From positions 119,899 through 183,898 of IMG/VR virus record IMGVR_UViG_3300032288_001980: a stretch of 64,000 nucleotides of DNA. One strand, given 5' to 3'. Below, one piece after another: positions 9,901-18,109 of this stretch. The notes under the pieces were generated by a model. It was not told the DNA's origin, did no database searches, and was given only the letters and a program-made list of their open reading frames with translations. The stretch's first letter is position 1. Every line of letters begins with the position of its first letter. The translations under genes were made by a program, and so were the position numbers. The stretch is from a virus.

Positions 9901-12900
9901 ACTATATCAATAGTACAAGGTCCACCTAACTGAATAAACTCTACAGTTGTATTGCTTAGAGTGTAATGAACTCCTTGTGTTTTAATTCGATTGTTAATGT
10001 AAACATAAACATGATTTCTATAAGGATCAGTAATATCAACTGCAATAGGCAATGCATAAGTAACCGTTTGCGGAGAAATTTCGCTTATATTATAACTTAC
10101 GGAACTTTTAACAGGACCATAATAGACCATATCACTGTATGCGTGAGTAAAGTCTGAAGCTTTTCCGATATTGATGTCGGCCAATGCTTTATCTAGTTGT
10201 TCTGCCGGAGTTAATTCCGTTACATCTACTTCGGAATCTAGCATTGAAATTTTCTGCAAAAACTTTTGTCTAAATATCTTAGACTGTTCCGCACCAAAAC
10301 GTAATGCATTAATTGGATTAGTTTCGCTTAATCTTAACAATGCCGCTAGCTTTAATGAACTATTTTCTTGTTGTTGTATTACCCAACCTGATCCAGGATT
10401 TTTGTGTATATTATAATAGTTATTTTTACCGTAGCCGTGTCCTTCGAATCCATAGGTGCTTAATAGTTTACTCTTAAAGTGATTGAATACTTGATTATAT
10501 CCAACACTGGTAAAAGAAGCGTTATCGGCGTTGGCCTCTAGTGTATTGTGTACAGCATAAATGCCCCATTCAACAGAACTTTCAAACAATACTTCAATAA
10601 TATCGCCGTTAGATAATATACTAGGTTCAACAGTAATTTCAATTAGTCCTGCATTTTCCTGGTAAGTGAACCCTTCTGTTTTGTCGTAACCGTTTACTCT
10701 TACTAGGAAACTACGAGGATCGTTATAAGCATCTGTAACGATTACTTTACCAGTTGTTCCATTAAACAAATATCTAAAATTTGTTTGCGTTGTGGCATAA
10801 ATTTCTATAGAGCCTTCTGTAGCTCCGTTATTAGTAACAAACCCAGCTGGAGTATTGTCTATATCATTAATAAATGTTAGTGACAGGCCACTCATGTTAT
10901 AAACTGTAGCTTGTCCTAATACAGGTACTACCAGTGTGTTAGTAACTGGATCAAATCTTTCCCATTCGCCGGCCTTGCTCAAACACCAAAATACAGGTTT
11001 GCTGTTTTCTTGAGTTACCATGTAAGTATAACTAGGTGTGCTGTCTAGTGGAATACTAATTACATTATCTGAATATTTGTTATTAACTGGTTTGCTAACA
11101 CGCTGATAAGTCTTTGGTGGCTCACTGTTTTTAACCCAACCGTTACTTTGATTGTAGCGGCCTAGTTTTTCATCCCAATACTGATAATAATAGTTACCTG
11201 GAATCTGACTACGCAAGTTTAAAGAATCTCTATAGTATAAAGGATAATTTTGTGTTACATCAAATAATAAATTTGTAAATGTTTTAGCAAAAGGACTAGC
11301 ATTGTCTACAATGTCAAAGTTTGTAGATCCGTAAGAAACTTCGAACCCTAGTTCTTCGTCATAGACAGATCCTACTTGATATTGGAATAATGTATTTCCT
11401 GCAAAATCACTGTCAGGATATTCGTTGGTATTGCCAATGCTTACTGCATTTTTATCATACATTGTAAACAACGGAAATTGATTACGTTTTGTTTTATTTT
11501 GTCCTAGTACCCAATTGGTACCGTCAAACCATAGTTCTTTATAAATGTACGTACTTCCTCTTAGGACAAACAACTTGTCGTCTGTACTGTCTATGCTAGG
11601 ACTGTCTGGCTCAAGTACAAAACTAATTGCAGATCCTACTCCGGTTACACGATATATTTTATTGTTATAATTATGGTTGCCGTTAATGAATACTACCCTG
11701 TAATCATTTTTTAATTGTATACCATCAACAATAAACGCAGATTCACTGGTAATTGTTGCTGGAGCAATATTATCAATTACTAGGTCAACCGGAGTGATTG
11801 GGTTTTTTCCGTAGTTGTATAACTCCAAGTCTCTAATAAATTGTACAATAGGACGAGCCGCACGTTGTTCTACTTTTAGATAATCGGCGCTGTTTACTCC
11901 TAAGAACTCACAAACTTCTTTGACTGCATCAACGTGATACCATTTGTTTGTTCTACTCCACGGATTTTGATCGCGGGCGCCGCGTTCCATGACAATATAC
12001 TCTTTTTGTATAGGCGCAGGCTCGCTGGTATCCCAACGCTTACGATCCCAGTTAACTCCATCCCATGGCACATAGGCCAACATTGTATAAGACGTGCGAG
12101 GATCTAATTCGATACTAGGAATTAACTTAATACTATCTCCTACTCCACTTACAATATAATACTCAGGATCTACCAATGGATCAGGATCGCTTACATATTC
12201 TGCGGGTGTTACAGTTGGCGCTGTAATACCTGTTACTGTAACACTAAACAAACTACCAGCTCCAATTATACCAGGACTGGCTCTTAGCATGTCACCAACT
12301 TTGTATCCTTGACCGCCGTCTATTAATACTACACTAGTAACTTGGCCACCGCTGACTGTTAGATTTACTCTGACACCAGACCCAGTTACAGTTTCGTCTT
12401 GTCCAACTAGTGGAACGTTTTGATAAAAACCGTTGTTGTATCCGCTGCCAGAGTTTGGGCCGCTTAAACTAGTAATTGTATTTTTGTTAATAAAATAAAT
12501 TTTCATTCCGTTATGGAATGTCAAAGTTTTTCCGTTAGGCTGAACTGGTGTTGTATACTCTAGCTTGCCAATAATATCACTAGCTACATTAATTGTACCT
12601 TCCAATTGAATAGGCAGCGGATCAAACTTTAACCAATAATAACTGGTAAAGTTAGTAAACATGTCTGCATCAATAGGAGGGTTCCAAACGTAATATTCAC
12701 TGTCTAACTGATCTGGTTTTGTTCTGTTCCAATTTAACTTTAGCTGTGAAAGAAAGTCGTCGTAAGTCAAGCTATCAGTAACATTACCGTTAATGTCATT
12801 GAATACTACTCCGGGTTCTAACTGATAGTCGGATCTAATTGAACGTGGCTCTTCTAAATAAAAATCTTTTGTAGGACGATATACTGTACCACTTTTTTTA

Positions 12901-13106
12901 CCTACATATAAGTTAATATCTTCGGGCGAGCCTTTGCTTATTAATTTGTCTAATGTATTGGATAAAAATTTTGTGTTAATATCGGTTCGGATATAGCCCG
13001 GCAAGAAGTTGCTAGATTTGATTACTTCGTTGCCAGCACCTTCCCCGGGTACTGTATTTTTACTGGCCACTACGGGCTGTGCGGAGAAATTCTTCTTTTC
13101 TGCCAT
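3966..13106 (-). CDS. Giant virion structural protein, 3046 aa, baseplate-associated
   Basis: A single uninterrupted frame encodes 3046 residues. The N-terminus reads MAEKKNFSAQPVVASKNTVPG, and the chain continues as repetitive tryptophan- and tyrosine-rich beta modules (for example YYWLKFDPLPIQLEGT, QYQVGSVYDEELGFEVSYG). Near residues 230-300 is a Gly-rich SGSGYNNGFYQNV and DGGQGYKVGDML segment of the kind repeated in viral surface proteins. The C-terminal part has VEEYVYPSVKLKFNRTGQG and a hedgehog-like IFIDGERIEYYEA strand pair. It directly follows gp6 with one base between, the position of gp7/gp8 in T4, and T4-like cyanophages also carry one very long protein here. A wedge or peripheral baseplate role is inferred from synteny; T4 gp7 has only about 1030 residues. 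Confidence 0.75.
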   Translation of the reverse strand: MAEKKNFSAQPVVASKNTVPGEGAGNEVIKSSNFLPGYIRTDINTKFLSNTLDKLISKGSPEDINLYVGKKSGTVYRPTKDFYLEEPRSIRSDYQLEPGVVFNDINGNVTDSLTYDDFLSQLKLNWNRTKPDQLDSEYYVWNPPIDADMFTNFTSYYWLKFDPLPIQLEGTINVASDIIGKLEYTTPVQPNGKTLTFHNGMKIYFINKNTITSLSGPNSGSGYNNGFYQNVPLVGQDETVTGSGVRVNLTVSGGQVTSVVLIDGGQGYKVGDMLRASPGIIGAGSLFSVTVTGITAPTVTPAEYVSDPDPLVDPEYYIVSGVGDSIKLIPSIELDPRTSYTMLAYVPWDGVNWDRKRWDTSEPAPIQKEYIVMERGARDQNPWSRTNKWYHVDAVKEVCEFLGVNSADYLKVEQRAARPIVQFIRDLELYNYGKNPITPVDLVIDNIAPATITSESAFIVDGIQLKNDYRVVFINGNHNYNNKIYRVTGVGSAISFVLEPDSPSIDSTDDKLFVLRGSTYIYKELWFDGTNWVLGQNKTKRNQFPLFTMYDKNAVSIGNTNEYPDSDFAGNTLFQYQVGSVYDEELGFEVSYGSTNFDIVDNASPFAKTFTNLLFDVTQNYPLYYRDSLNLRSQIPGNYYYQYWDEKLGRYNQSNGWVKNSEPPKTYQRVSKPVNNKYSDNVISIPLDSTPSYTYMVTQENSKPVFWCLSKAGEWERFDPVTNTLVVPVLGQATVYNMSGLSLTFINDIDNTPAGFVTNNGATEGSIEIYATTQTNFRYLFNGTTGKVIVTDAYNDPRSFLVRVNGYDKTEGFTYQENAGLIEITVEPSILSNGDIIEVLFESSVEWGIYAVHNTLEANADNASFTSVGYNQVFNHFKSKLLSTYGFEGHGYGKNNYYNIHKNPGSGWVIQQQENSSLKLAALLRLSETNPINALRFGAEQSKIFRQKFLQKISMLDSEVDVTELTPAEQLDKALADINIGKASDFTHAYSDMVYYGPVKSSVSYNISEISPQTVTYALPIAVDITDPYRNHVYVYINNRIKTQGVHYTLSNTTVEFIQLGGPCTIDIVVYETKNNSFVPASLSKLGMAPVYKPEVITDNTYPVAKTFIQCHDGSMIVAYGDYRDDIILELETRIYNNIFDGFKQKRFRWTNAEPGLFRSTRVSREDKASYVGDLFRLWKTTNGINQLDNTAFYQQTNKFTWNYTTVSNGLGGSWRSIYKALYDTDRPHTHPWEMLGYSVKPTWWDTHYSWTDPYKRQPLIDALQLGNVACPPAVLVDHMVARPSAIFPVNNLGHLLDPVTAGITSAPSQEAAQLDWAAGDLGNQELAWIRSEEYPWAAAQWYFTVAPNKYIEKSWQPEFEGTDFYNTQYSVSKLQSSRPPVGEYIFHREIYGDNIYSDNTTIRYGLENIIAESLISDSKTLADYFYNQIRYATVQNIFKLGGFADKRNLSFLADSLKVQSGGNFIPEESYNLTFYKGTPYKEFFYSGVKVIYNGKGYEVQGYDFINPYFTVYKPKPTSRVTEFTYSNITVKESLDWETTPSLVDYGTVFNSREGVVNFLLGLQRWIVDQGVVFGDFDTTMNGIKDFRQSAQQFLFWSETKWAEGYYIALSPCANKLIISNPQGFVEDFNVMTRGFAPLIDKDKVPLDISNVKISREDDGVTVISTKSDQTGLFGIRIRILDIEHAVIFDNITAFNDIVYDPVLRLKQYRLKFIGQRTADWQGRPSAAGYLINGSTVIANYDRTISDMETRYFSIEGSTLNTRLVETARHNLGINTTSYLDNLLLNPSVTFEFQRGMIRQQGTPAVYSKLLRNTNVEGTINTLQELEVDEEWMFKLGDFGANETNQSWSLQLKQKEFKDNKQLFRFRPDYDPTTEISNIDRSTDRIVDIMASDNRWIDRPGAENLTFPVRKKSELTDDQNEVVFDTDLPNAGFINFDDVDFVTADTTSVKDLYDSIDVTTKPTIWIGNYKEGKWSVLSQQKSYTITEIVKADDSPTGPTNVTFSEAHNMTAGDVLLITGSNSSDTIDGIVTVDSVIDSDTIQISTIVTDPGTEGTVYLYAPVVFKTKTLLEASRTSPRYNWVDNELAYVEEESGYKVYQWQYEYRVEDDITLIPVLYQNFDLYDQESPLVDTYKIHEVNLYDYKLDRILIDLELYDPYKGIIPSVADIEIDHKGSVDPAQYEITTDDNISVNPDSYWTHRQVGTVWWDTSNVKYVEYEQGTLDYRIKNWGKLFTGSSIDIYEWIETSVDPIAYNEAVKNGTPVDGQVPTGTAKITPNGDISNNSYSTVVYTTETGAQATKYYFWVKDKTTLPNNRKERRIPIATLASIITDPTNSGISWFAPVSKDSFIIANVTQFLNDTTTSLQIKFKADDTNVHSQWMILRENDGTTGIPEWLHIRLRDSLVGYDSTTYTTTYTDYQPETAYTFGSIVKQNNSYYRAFRTFTAEDLTRAFGQQPFYKLYEYTLLANNTIKMPLPNDVPDPRLNQFNRYGNRIRPTQQSWIKNRSEARRNFVEVVNQLLAEIDLVNTIANWDRHLQDFTKGEHFYELTKFWNYIDYVDPSYDATIPYSYEVESEQVIFQLTETLNNGDYILVKNDAIGKFAVYEYVDGQQILRYRKNGTIAFKEILFNSQKQQDLWDNGPWDFKRWDPEPSQEFYEILTALREDIFINRFAKYYNKLFFAMVRYVYSEHNRVDWIAKSTYLHVDNLAVKGLDQKPFYEKDTVEQFIDYIDQTKPYHSKLREVLDTRDVTDSGEITVEEYVYPSVKLKFNRTGQGPSLVNSINPNTDTSNPTTMDFNTYEPGLNRRPWDFPGVGVDPTREQLEALLDAIYNGGDFGILPEQLQIIIDGAPFNILRLEQNPDEELAILKAGDALEILVETRYPREAQIYELGEYELYSFRMLKSLNNEWSYSRIANDAKTTLVTAITPESEYIEVEDVTKLSGVDITFRHPGVIFIDGERIEYYEANGNILGKLVRGTLGTGAASHSAGAVVMDADPVQTIPVEREKTGAIIFNKPTVIFNEPGKTLKESRTLAAIFVTEKEGDLNR

Positions 13107-13107
13107 C

Positions 13108-16100
13108 TTAAACCTTAACTTGTTTTAAATTAACATCAGTTAGTTGCGTAATAATATCAATGTCATCGATTGTTGAACTACTTATAAACAACTCATTTGC
13201 CCCACTGCTGACTTGGAATAAGTCTCCAAAAGTATTACTAGTGCCTTGTGGAACTAAAACCACAGAGCTAATGGAACCAGCTAACTTAGTGTGTATGTAG
13301 GCAGCAAGTTCTGTAAAGTAAAAAGTTTCGCCAAATGTCCAGTTGACTATGGCAAAAAATTCATCTATTGCAGCCAGCACTTTACTTTTAATTTCGTTGT
13401 CTGTCATTGCTGTACCTGGCATTTTAATTACTTTAAATCTACCCGATAGTTCTTTATCTGCATACTTGCCAAACAATAATTTGTATTTGGCAGGCCTGTA
13501 TACAATAGTATCACTGGAAGTTTTTACATCTTCTAGTGTAGCAAAATTTTTGTACAATTCTTGTGGTGTTGGCGGCTGTGGCATATCTTGTACTCTGCCA
13601 TTGTTCTTTAACCAACGTCTAAAGCTCATGTCGTAGTCACTGGTTAGTACAAATAAATCAATGATATTAATTGTACTAGGATCAATACGCTGATTGCTTT
13701 CGGCAACGTGATGCCACTGCATATACAAACCTTTGCGGCCTATTACAGTTTTAGTTGTTGCAGTATCATCGTATTCTGTATCGTAGGCCTGTTGGAAGGT
13801 TATTCCGTTAACAGTAGTAAAATCTAACTTGATTTGATTTGATCCTACTAGCGTTTCAAATACATATGGATCGTCTGGTAAAAAGTCGCTGTTATCGTCA
13901 GATACGCTGACAACCAACTTAGTATTGTCTGTAAAACTATCAGCACCGATAAAATACTTGTCACTCTTAAATTCAGATTTTTTACCTAACATGCCGTTGC
14001 CTAACGCATTGGTATTGGTTGGCAAGAAATAAATGCTGTCACGTTCAATTTTCGTAGTTTCGGCATTTAGAGATTTCTTAAAGTTTTCGTTAAAGAAACG
14101 TACTTTGTTTTCACTGCCAACAATATACCTTAGGCCTTTGTTTACAATAACATACTGTCCATTTTCGTAAGTAACTTTTATTAACCAACTGTTGTCTTTG
14201 TTAAGCTCGCTGACATCTCCTGCAAACTCGTCGCTGTAAAACTCACTGGTTCCTAAATTGTTTTGTGTAACAATTTTATAAGTTTGTGTTAGATAATCGT
14301 AACGAATACCAAATGTATTTTTGGCTGCTAGCAATTCAAATATTAAATTGTACTCAGTTGTGCCAAAAACCTGTTTGAATCTAGGAACAATGCGGCTAAT
14401 AGTACTGTTAGATTTAATATTTTTAGACAACGCAATAGTTCCTGTGCCGTCTAACTTTTTACCAGTATCAGCGCCAGTTAAGTTTTGTTCTCCAAGACCA
14501 TTGCCATATATTCCTGTTACTGCGGCCCATGTTTTAGTTCCGTTGGTGTCAAATTCAACTAACGATCCTTGCTGTATAAGTCTCATTAATCCTGTTGTTG
14601 CTGACCCCACTTTGATAACTTCGGCTGTTGTTCCGCTTTGTGGAATTCCTGTAAAGTAGCCGGTGCTGGCACCACTGTTAATTGTAGCTCTATTCCATGT
14701 AACATTAGTTGGCTGTCCTGTTATCTCGCTGTATGTTACTGCTGGGTATATGCTGTAAAACATGTTAACTAGCTCGGGGCTAGAAAATAAACCGGAAATA
14801 TTTTCTCCAATTAAATTACGTAAGAAATAGTTATTGCTAACAGTATAGTAATTAGTTGTGTAAAATTCATCTTTGTAAATGTAGCCGTCATCACTGAAAA
14901 TATCTAAACTTTGATTTGTTCCAGTTGGATCAGTAATGTTAGTGTATCGACTGAATCCGCTGTGAATTCTATTAACTGCTCTAATCTTAAGAATATTAGA
15001 ACTTTGAGTTAACGGATACACACTATAGTCCTGACCTGTTACCATGCGGTCTTGACTGTAATAAGCATTAGGTGCGTTAGCACGTACACTTTCTATAGTT
15101 TCAGAAGGTGTACTGTTGTTTACTGTATATTCTAAGTCAGCAGTTAATGTTAGGAATTGTTTCTTTCCTACTCGGTCAAAGTATGCTATTTCCCAAGTGA
15201 TGTTTTTCATATCGTCTGGGCGAATAGTATATGTTAGTCCATTGCTGGTACGAGTCCATATTCTAATAATTCCACGTGGAACATCACTAAAATAGCCGTC
15301 ACCAAACTTAACGCTGATTTTATCACTGTCGCGTGTGATTACGCTACAAATTTTTCTTTGACCCAAACTATAGCTGTTATAAATTACGTTGTTACCTACC
15401 AAGTTAGGAACGTTTTTCCAGGTGTTGACTATGCTACCATCTTCATTAATAGTTTGAATGTAAACATCTTGCTCGTTAATATTTTCAATATCTACGTCTA
15501 ATACACGATTTTCAATATAGTCATTTAACTGAAAGTCATTTTTGTTTAATTGACCCTGCTTAAATGTTACGAAGAATCCTGTGTTTGCACTGGTGTTTCC
15601 TGTACCATCATTTCTATAAAGCAAATTAAATGCCGCATATGGATCTGGAATAGCTTCTTCGTAATAGCCTAGGTCAGCAAAGTCGCTGTTACAAATTTCA
15701 AAATTACTACTAATTCCAGCGACGCTGGCATTGTAGCTAACGGCCACTTGTTGATCCGGTACAGAATTTAAACTGTATAACTGACTAGTAACTCCGCCTA
15801 CAGTTCCTGCTTTTACAGGGTTTCCAAATAAATGGTTGGCTATAAAGACGCTGTTCATTACTGTGATAAACTTTTCAAAACTATCAGGATCATTTACCCC
15901 AGCCCATTGAATTACTTTATTGGCCAAGTTATTTCCAGTATTGTCTAAGACATTTTCTGTAGTTTTGATAGATTTGATCTTTAATAAGCCTTGGGCGCCA
16001 ATATTACGCTTTGGGTTATAACTTAAAAATCTAGCTAGTCGTAGTACGTTTTCTTTTCGTTCTGCTGTATCAATAAAGTTTTCTCGACTGTTTAAGTCGA

Positions 16101-16335
16101 TACGAAAACCTAAGTTTTGTCCTAAGAACGCAACTAAGTCAATAAGGGCAACAAATTCACTGGATTGAATCCAGTCATTGAAATCTTCAGGGTAGTTAGT
16201 GCGAATGTAATCAATCATTGCAGTACGCAATGTATCAAAGTCGTAGGCTTTAAAATCAGCGTTACGGAAACTTTGATATACACTTTGCCAGTTTTCTGCG
16301 GCAAATAAATTTTCTTGTCTAATAGTTTGAGTCAT
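13108..16335 (-). CDS. 6: Baseplate wedge protein gp6
   Basis: The N-terminus (SFRNADFKAYDFDTLRTAMI, then WIQSSEFVALIDLVAFLGQN, then RENFIDTAERKENVLRLARF) is the hallmark of T4 gp6 and its relatives. gp6 dimers form the continuous ring that links baseplate wedges. The C-terminus carries the J-like baseplate features FKVIKMPGTAMTDNEIKSKV and FAIVNWTFGETFYFTELAAYI. At 1075 residues it is longer than T4 gp6 (660), with extra beta-rich sequence in the middle (about residues 400-800), as in many marine relatives. It follows gp25 by nine bases and has an AAGG ribosome site before the ATG at 16335. Confidence 0.93.
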   Translation of the reverse strand: MTQTIRQENLFAAENWQSVYQSFRNADFKAYDFDTLRTAMIDYIRTNYPEDFNDWIQSSEFVALIDLVAFLGQNLGFRIDLNSRENFIDTAERKENVLRLARFLSYNPKRNIGAQGLLKIKSIKTTENVLDNTGNNLANKVIQWAGVNDPDSFEKFITVMNSVFIANHLFGNPVKAGTVGGVTSQLYSLNSVPDQQVAVSYNASVAGISSNFEICNSDFADLGYYEEAIPDPYAAFNLLYRNDGTGNTSANTGFFVTFKQGQLNKNDFQLNDYIENRVLDVDIENINEQDVYIQTINEDGSIVNTWKNVPNLVGNNVIYNSYSLGQRKICSVITRDSDKISVKFGDGYFSDVPRGIIRIWTRTSNGLTYTIRPDDMKNITWEIAYFDRVGKKQFLTLTADLEYTVNNSTPSETIESVRANAPNAYYSQDRMVTGQDYSVYPLTQSSNILKIRAVNRIHSGFSRYTNITDPTGTNQSLDIFSDDGYIYKDEFYTTNYYTVSNNYFLRNLIGENISGLFSSPELVNMFYSIYPAVTYSEITGQPTNVTWNRATINSGASTGYFTGIPQSGTTAEVIKVGSATTGLMRLIQQGSLVEFDTNGTKTWAAVTGIYGNGLGEQNLTGADTGKKLDGTGTIALSKNIKSNSTISRIVPRFKQVFGTTEYNLIFELLAAKNTFGIRYDYLTQTYKIVTQNNLGTSEFYSDEFAGDVSELNKDNSWLIKVTYENGQYVIVNKGLRYIVGSENKVRFFNENFKKSLNAETTKIERDSIYFLPTNTNALGNGMLGKKSEFKSDKYFIGADSFTDNTKLVVSVSDDNSDFLPDDPYVFETLVGSNQIKLDFTTVNGITFQQAYDTEYDDTATTKTVIGRKGLYMQWHHVAESNQRIDPSTINIIDLFVLTSDYDMSFRRWLKNNGRVQDMPQPPTPQELYKNFATLEDVKTSSDTIVYRPAKYKLLFGKYADKELSGRFKVIKMPGTAMTDNEIKSKVLAAIDEFFAIVNWTFGETFYFTELAAYIHTKLAGSISSVVLVPQGTSNTFGDLFQVSSGANELFISSSTIDDIDIITQLTDVNLKQVKV

Positions 16336-16344
16336 CGCTTAACC

Positions 16345-16710
16345 TTATTTTATATCCGAATTAGCATCAAAATTTACTTGTAAATCTGTTACTAAGTCAT
16401 CTGGCAAATAATTCAATCTTATCATTACTACAAATCCGTTATCAACTTGAATGATTTCTGCGCCCATGTATTGAAATCTAATGTCTTGCGTTACTATTGC
16501 TTCGCATTCACGTTTAATAAAAGTTTGTAACTCGGGAGTTAAAGGATCAAAAATATAGTCCCAAACTGCTGTGCCAAATGTTGGCGCCATTACACGCTCG
16601 CCTTTACGAGTGTAAAAATGATTCAATAGATCCTGCTTGGCCAAATCAATATTGTAGGCCTTGAGTGATGGTGTTCGAGTTGTAAAACCTTTATATCTTA
16701 ATGTTGCCAT
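16345..16710 (-). CDS. 25: Baseplate wedge protein gp25 (gpW/gp25 family)
   Basis: The 121-residue product starts MATLRYKGFTTRTPSLKAYN and contains FYTRKGERVMAPTFGTAVWDYIFDPLTP, the conserved EPR-like loop and G-x-W segment of gp25, the lysozyme-related sheath initiator that contacts gp6 and gp53. I place the start at the ATG at 16710. An in-frame TTG at 16725 would add five residues but has no ribosome site. Unusually, the late-promoter-like GGTAAATA (16717-16724) lies only six bases before the ATG, so a transcript from it would be leaderless or nearly so. Confidence 0.92.
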   Translation of the reverse strand: MATLRYKGFTTRTPSLKAYNIDLAKQDLLNHFYTRKGERVMAPTFGTAVWDYIFDPLTPELQTFIKRECEAIVTQDIRFQYMGAEIIQVDNGFVVMIRLNYLPDDLVTDLQVNFDANSDIK

Positions 16711-16742
16711 ACTAATATTTACCAATAAAATAAACTACATAC

Positions 16743-16979
16743 TTAATGCAACGTAGGTTTAAGCTCATTTATTTTCATCTTTTCAATTAGCTCTGTAATG
16801 TTTTCGTCATTGAGCATTTGATTATTAATCAGCTTAATAACTTCTTTAAAGAACTCAACGTTTTTGGGCAGTTCGCTGATATAGTTTAAATTAGGATATA
16901 TGAAGTCCAACTGGCCATTTTCTTTAATAATAATGGCGCAGTCCTGTGGGTCACATTGATATCCTTTATAGGTTGACAT
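16743..16979 (-). CDS. Small hypothetical protein, 78 aa
   Basis: The frame encodes MSTYKGYQCDPQDCAIIIKE and a helical C-terminal half rich in Asn, Glu and Lys (FFKEVIKLINNQMLNDENIT). Two cysteines at residues 9 and 14 are the only notable side chains. I do not recognise it. A good late promoter octamer AATAAATA lies 24 bases upstream (reverse of 17004-17011). It precedes gp25 on the same strand, 32 bases away, so it is probably transcribed with the baseplate genes. Confidence 0.6.
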   Translation of the reverse strand: MSTYKGYQCDPQDCAIIIKENGQLDFIYPNLNYISELPKNVEFFKEVIKLINNQMLNDENITELIEKMKINELKPTLH

Positions 16980-17003
16980 GAAATATAATTTAATATAAAA
17001 TAC

Positions 17004-17011
17004 TATTTATT
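17004..17011 (-). promoter_or_regulatory. Late promoter octamer AATAAATA
   Basis: The reverse strand reads CCAAATAAATAGTATTTTATA. The octamer is seven of eight matches to TATAAATA and sits 24 bases upstream of the ATG at 16979. It would serve the 16979-3966 baseplate and virion run. Confidence 0.6.
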
Positions 17012-17033
17012 TGGTTATTTTCTGGAGATTTTT

Positions 17034-17429
17034 ATGACTATGCATTTGGCTCACCCTAGTTTAACTATGTCTGGCAAACGCAAGGGCAAGAAAAAATTTC
17101 GTAATGCCGAAGAAGCTCGTAAAGCTCGCGCATTGGACGAGTCTTGGCAAGAATTGCAAAAGAAGTGGGGCATCGAAGCAGAAGAAAAGAAACGCAAGCG
17201 AGCGATGACAGCGCCATTGCTGACTACTGTTAAACCGTTTATTCGTGACACTGGTCCTCGTATTCCTAGCCTTAACGGCGGGCTTGATTCCGCTCCTGCC
17301 ACTTTAGCACCTAGTAAAGTGTATACCGGCACCAAAGTCAAAGGTATTGCTACTATGCACAAGTCAAATGCTGTACCAGTATTCAGCGACGAAGAAGCGG
17401 TTGAAATCAGCCGTATGCGTAGGGGTTAA
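17034..17429 (+). CDS. Small basic hypothetical protein, 131 aa
   Basis: The product is strongly basic at its N-terminus (SGKRKGKKKFRNAEEARKAR), then has a short coiled segment with LDESWQELQKKWGIEAEEKK and a Pro/Thr-rich C-terminal half ending DEEAVEISRMRRG. A TGGAGA ribosome site lies nine bases before the ATG; a second in-frame ATG is two codons on. Similar short basic proteins are common in T4-like phages, but I do not know a function; nucleic-acid binding is plausible from charge alone. Its last four bases overlap the end of the convergent oxygenase gene at 17426. Confidence 0.75.
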   Translation: MTMHLAHPSLTMSGKRKGKKKFRNAEEARKARALDESWQELQKKWGIEAEEKKRKRAMTAPLLTTVKPFIRDTGPRIPSLNGGLDSAPATLAPSKVYTGTKVKGIATMHKSNAVPVFSDEEAVEISRMRRG

Positions 17430-18109
17430 TCTTTACAACTTGTAAAGACGCTGAGTCCTATCTTACGGCGTGCGCCTGCTTGCAAAAAGTTTGTAGATAC
17501 ATGTAAGCATCTGCGATCAAAAACTATTACGTTTCCTGGTCGCCATTCAAATCGTTGCTGTACACTGAGTCCTTCAAAGTTATTGCGGGGCAAATGACTA
17601 CATTCTTCTACTAATTGCTCGTCGAATCCATGGGTAAGTTCAGCAACGTCTGAGTAATCTGTGATAACTTTGTTATATTCTTCTTTGACATCTGTGCTAC
17701 CTTTAACAAAAAACGCCGCTGGTCCATACCATCGTTGATTAAGTACGTATAGGGCATTCTTTGCGGGATTGTACTCTGTGCCGGCAAATACCTTTAAGGG
17801 AAACACAAATGTTTTCCACGGATTAGGGTCAGGTAGACCTGTGTCTGTATGTACTCTATATGGTACTTTGGTATCAAAAAAGTTTGCGTTATCTATTTTC
17901 CAAGTTCCTTGACCCAATTCATTGTTAATAATTGGAGTGATTATTTCTACAACTTTGGGTGTTATGTCGGAAAAATATCTACCTGTAAACTGAACATAGT
18001 TACTAGCATCGTACTGCTGTTGTTCTTGTTTAAAACCAGTATTGTGATGCTCCATTAATAATTCTGTTCTAGTATATAAATCTAAAACATTTTCTAATAC
18101 ATAAGCCAT
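17426..18109 (-). CDS. 2-oxoglutarate/Fe(II)-dependent oxygenase-like protein, 227 aa
   Basis: The predicted double-stranded beta-helix carries the facial triad pattern: H87-x-D89 in YRVHTDTG, H203 in FDRRCLHVSTNF, and basic R214/R215 in ARRKIGLSVF, where 2-oxoglutarate is normally held. Enzymes of this class hydroxylate or otherwise oxidise amino acids, nucleobases, lipids or small molecules; the substrate here is unknown. The ATG at 18109 overlaps the stop of the PP-loop gene as TAATG, so the two are translationally coupled. It is the last gene of a four-gene operon that starts at 19981. A frame reading further upstream is out of register with the PP-loop gene and is not needed. Confidence 0.8.
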   Translation of the reverse strand: MAYVLENVLDLYTRTELLMEHHNTGFKQEQQQYDASNYVQFTGRYFSDITPKVVEIITPIINNELGQGTWKIDNANFFDTKVPYRVHTDTGLPDPNPWKTFVFPLKVFAGTEYNPAKNALYVLNQRWYGPAAFFVKGSTDVKEEYNKVITDYSDVAELTHGFDEQLVEECSHLPRNNFEGLSVQQRFEWRPGNVIVFDRRCLHVSTNFLQAGARRKIGLSVFTSCKD

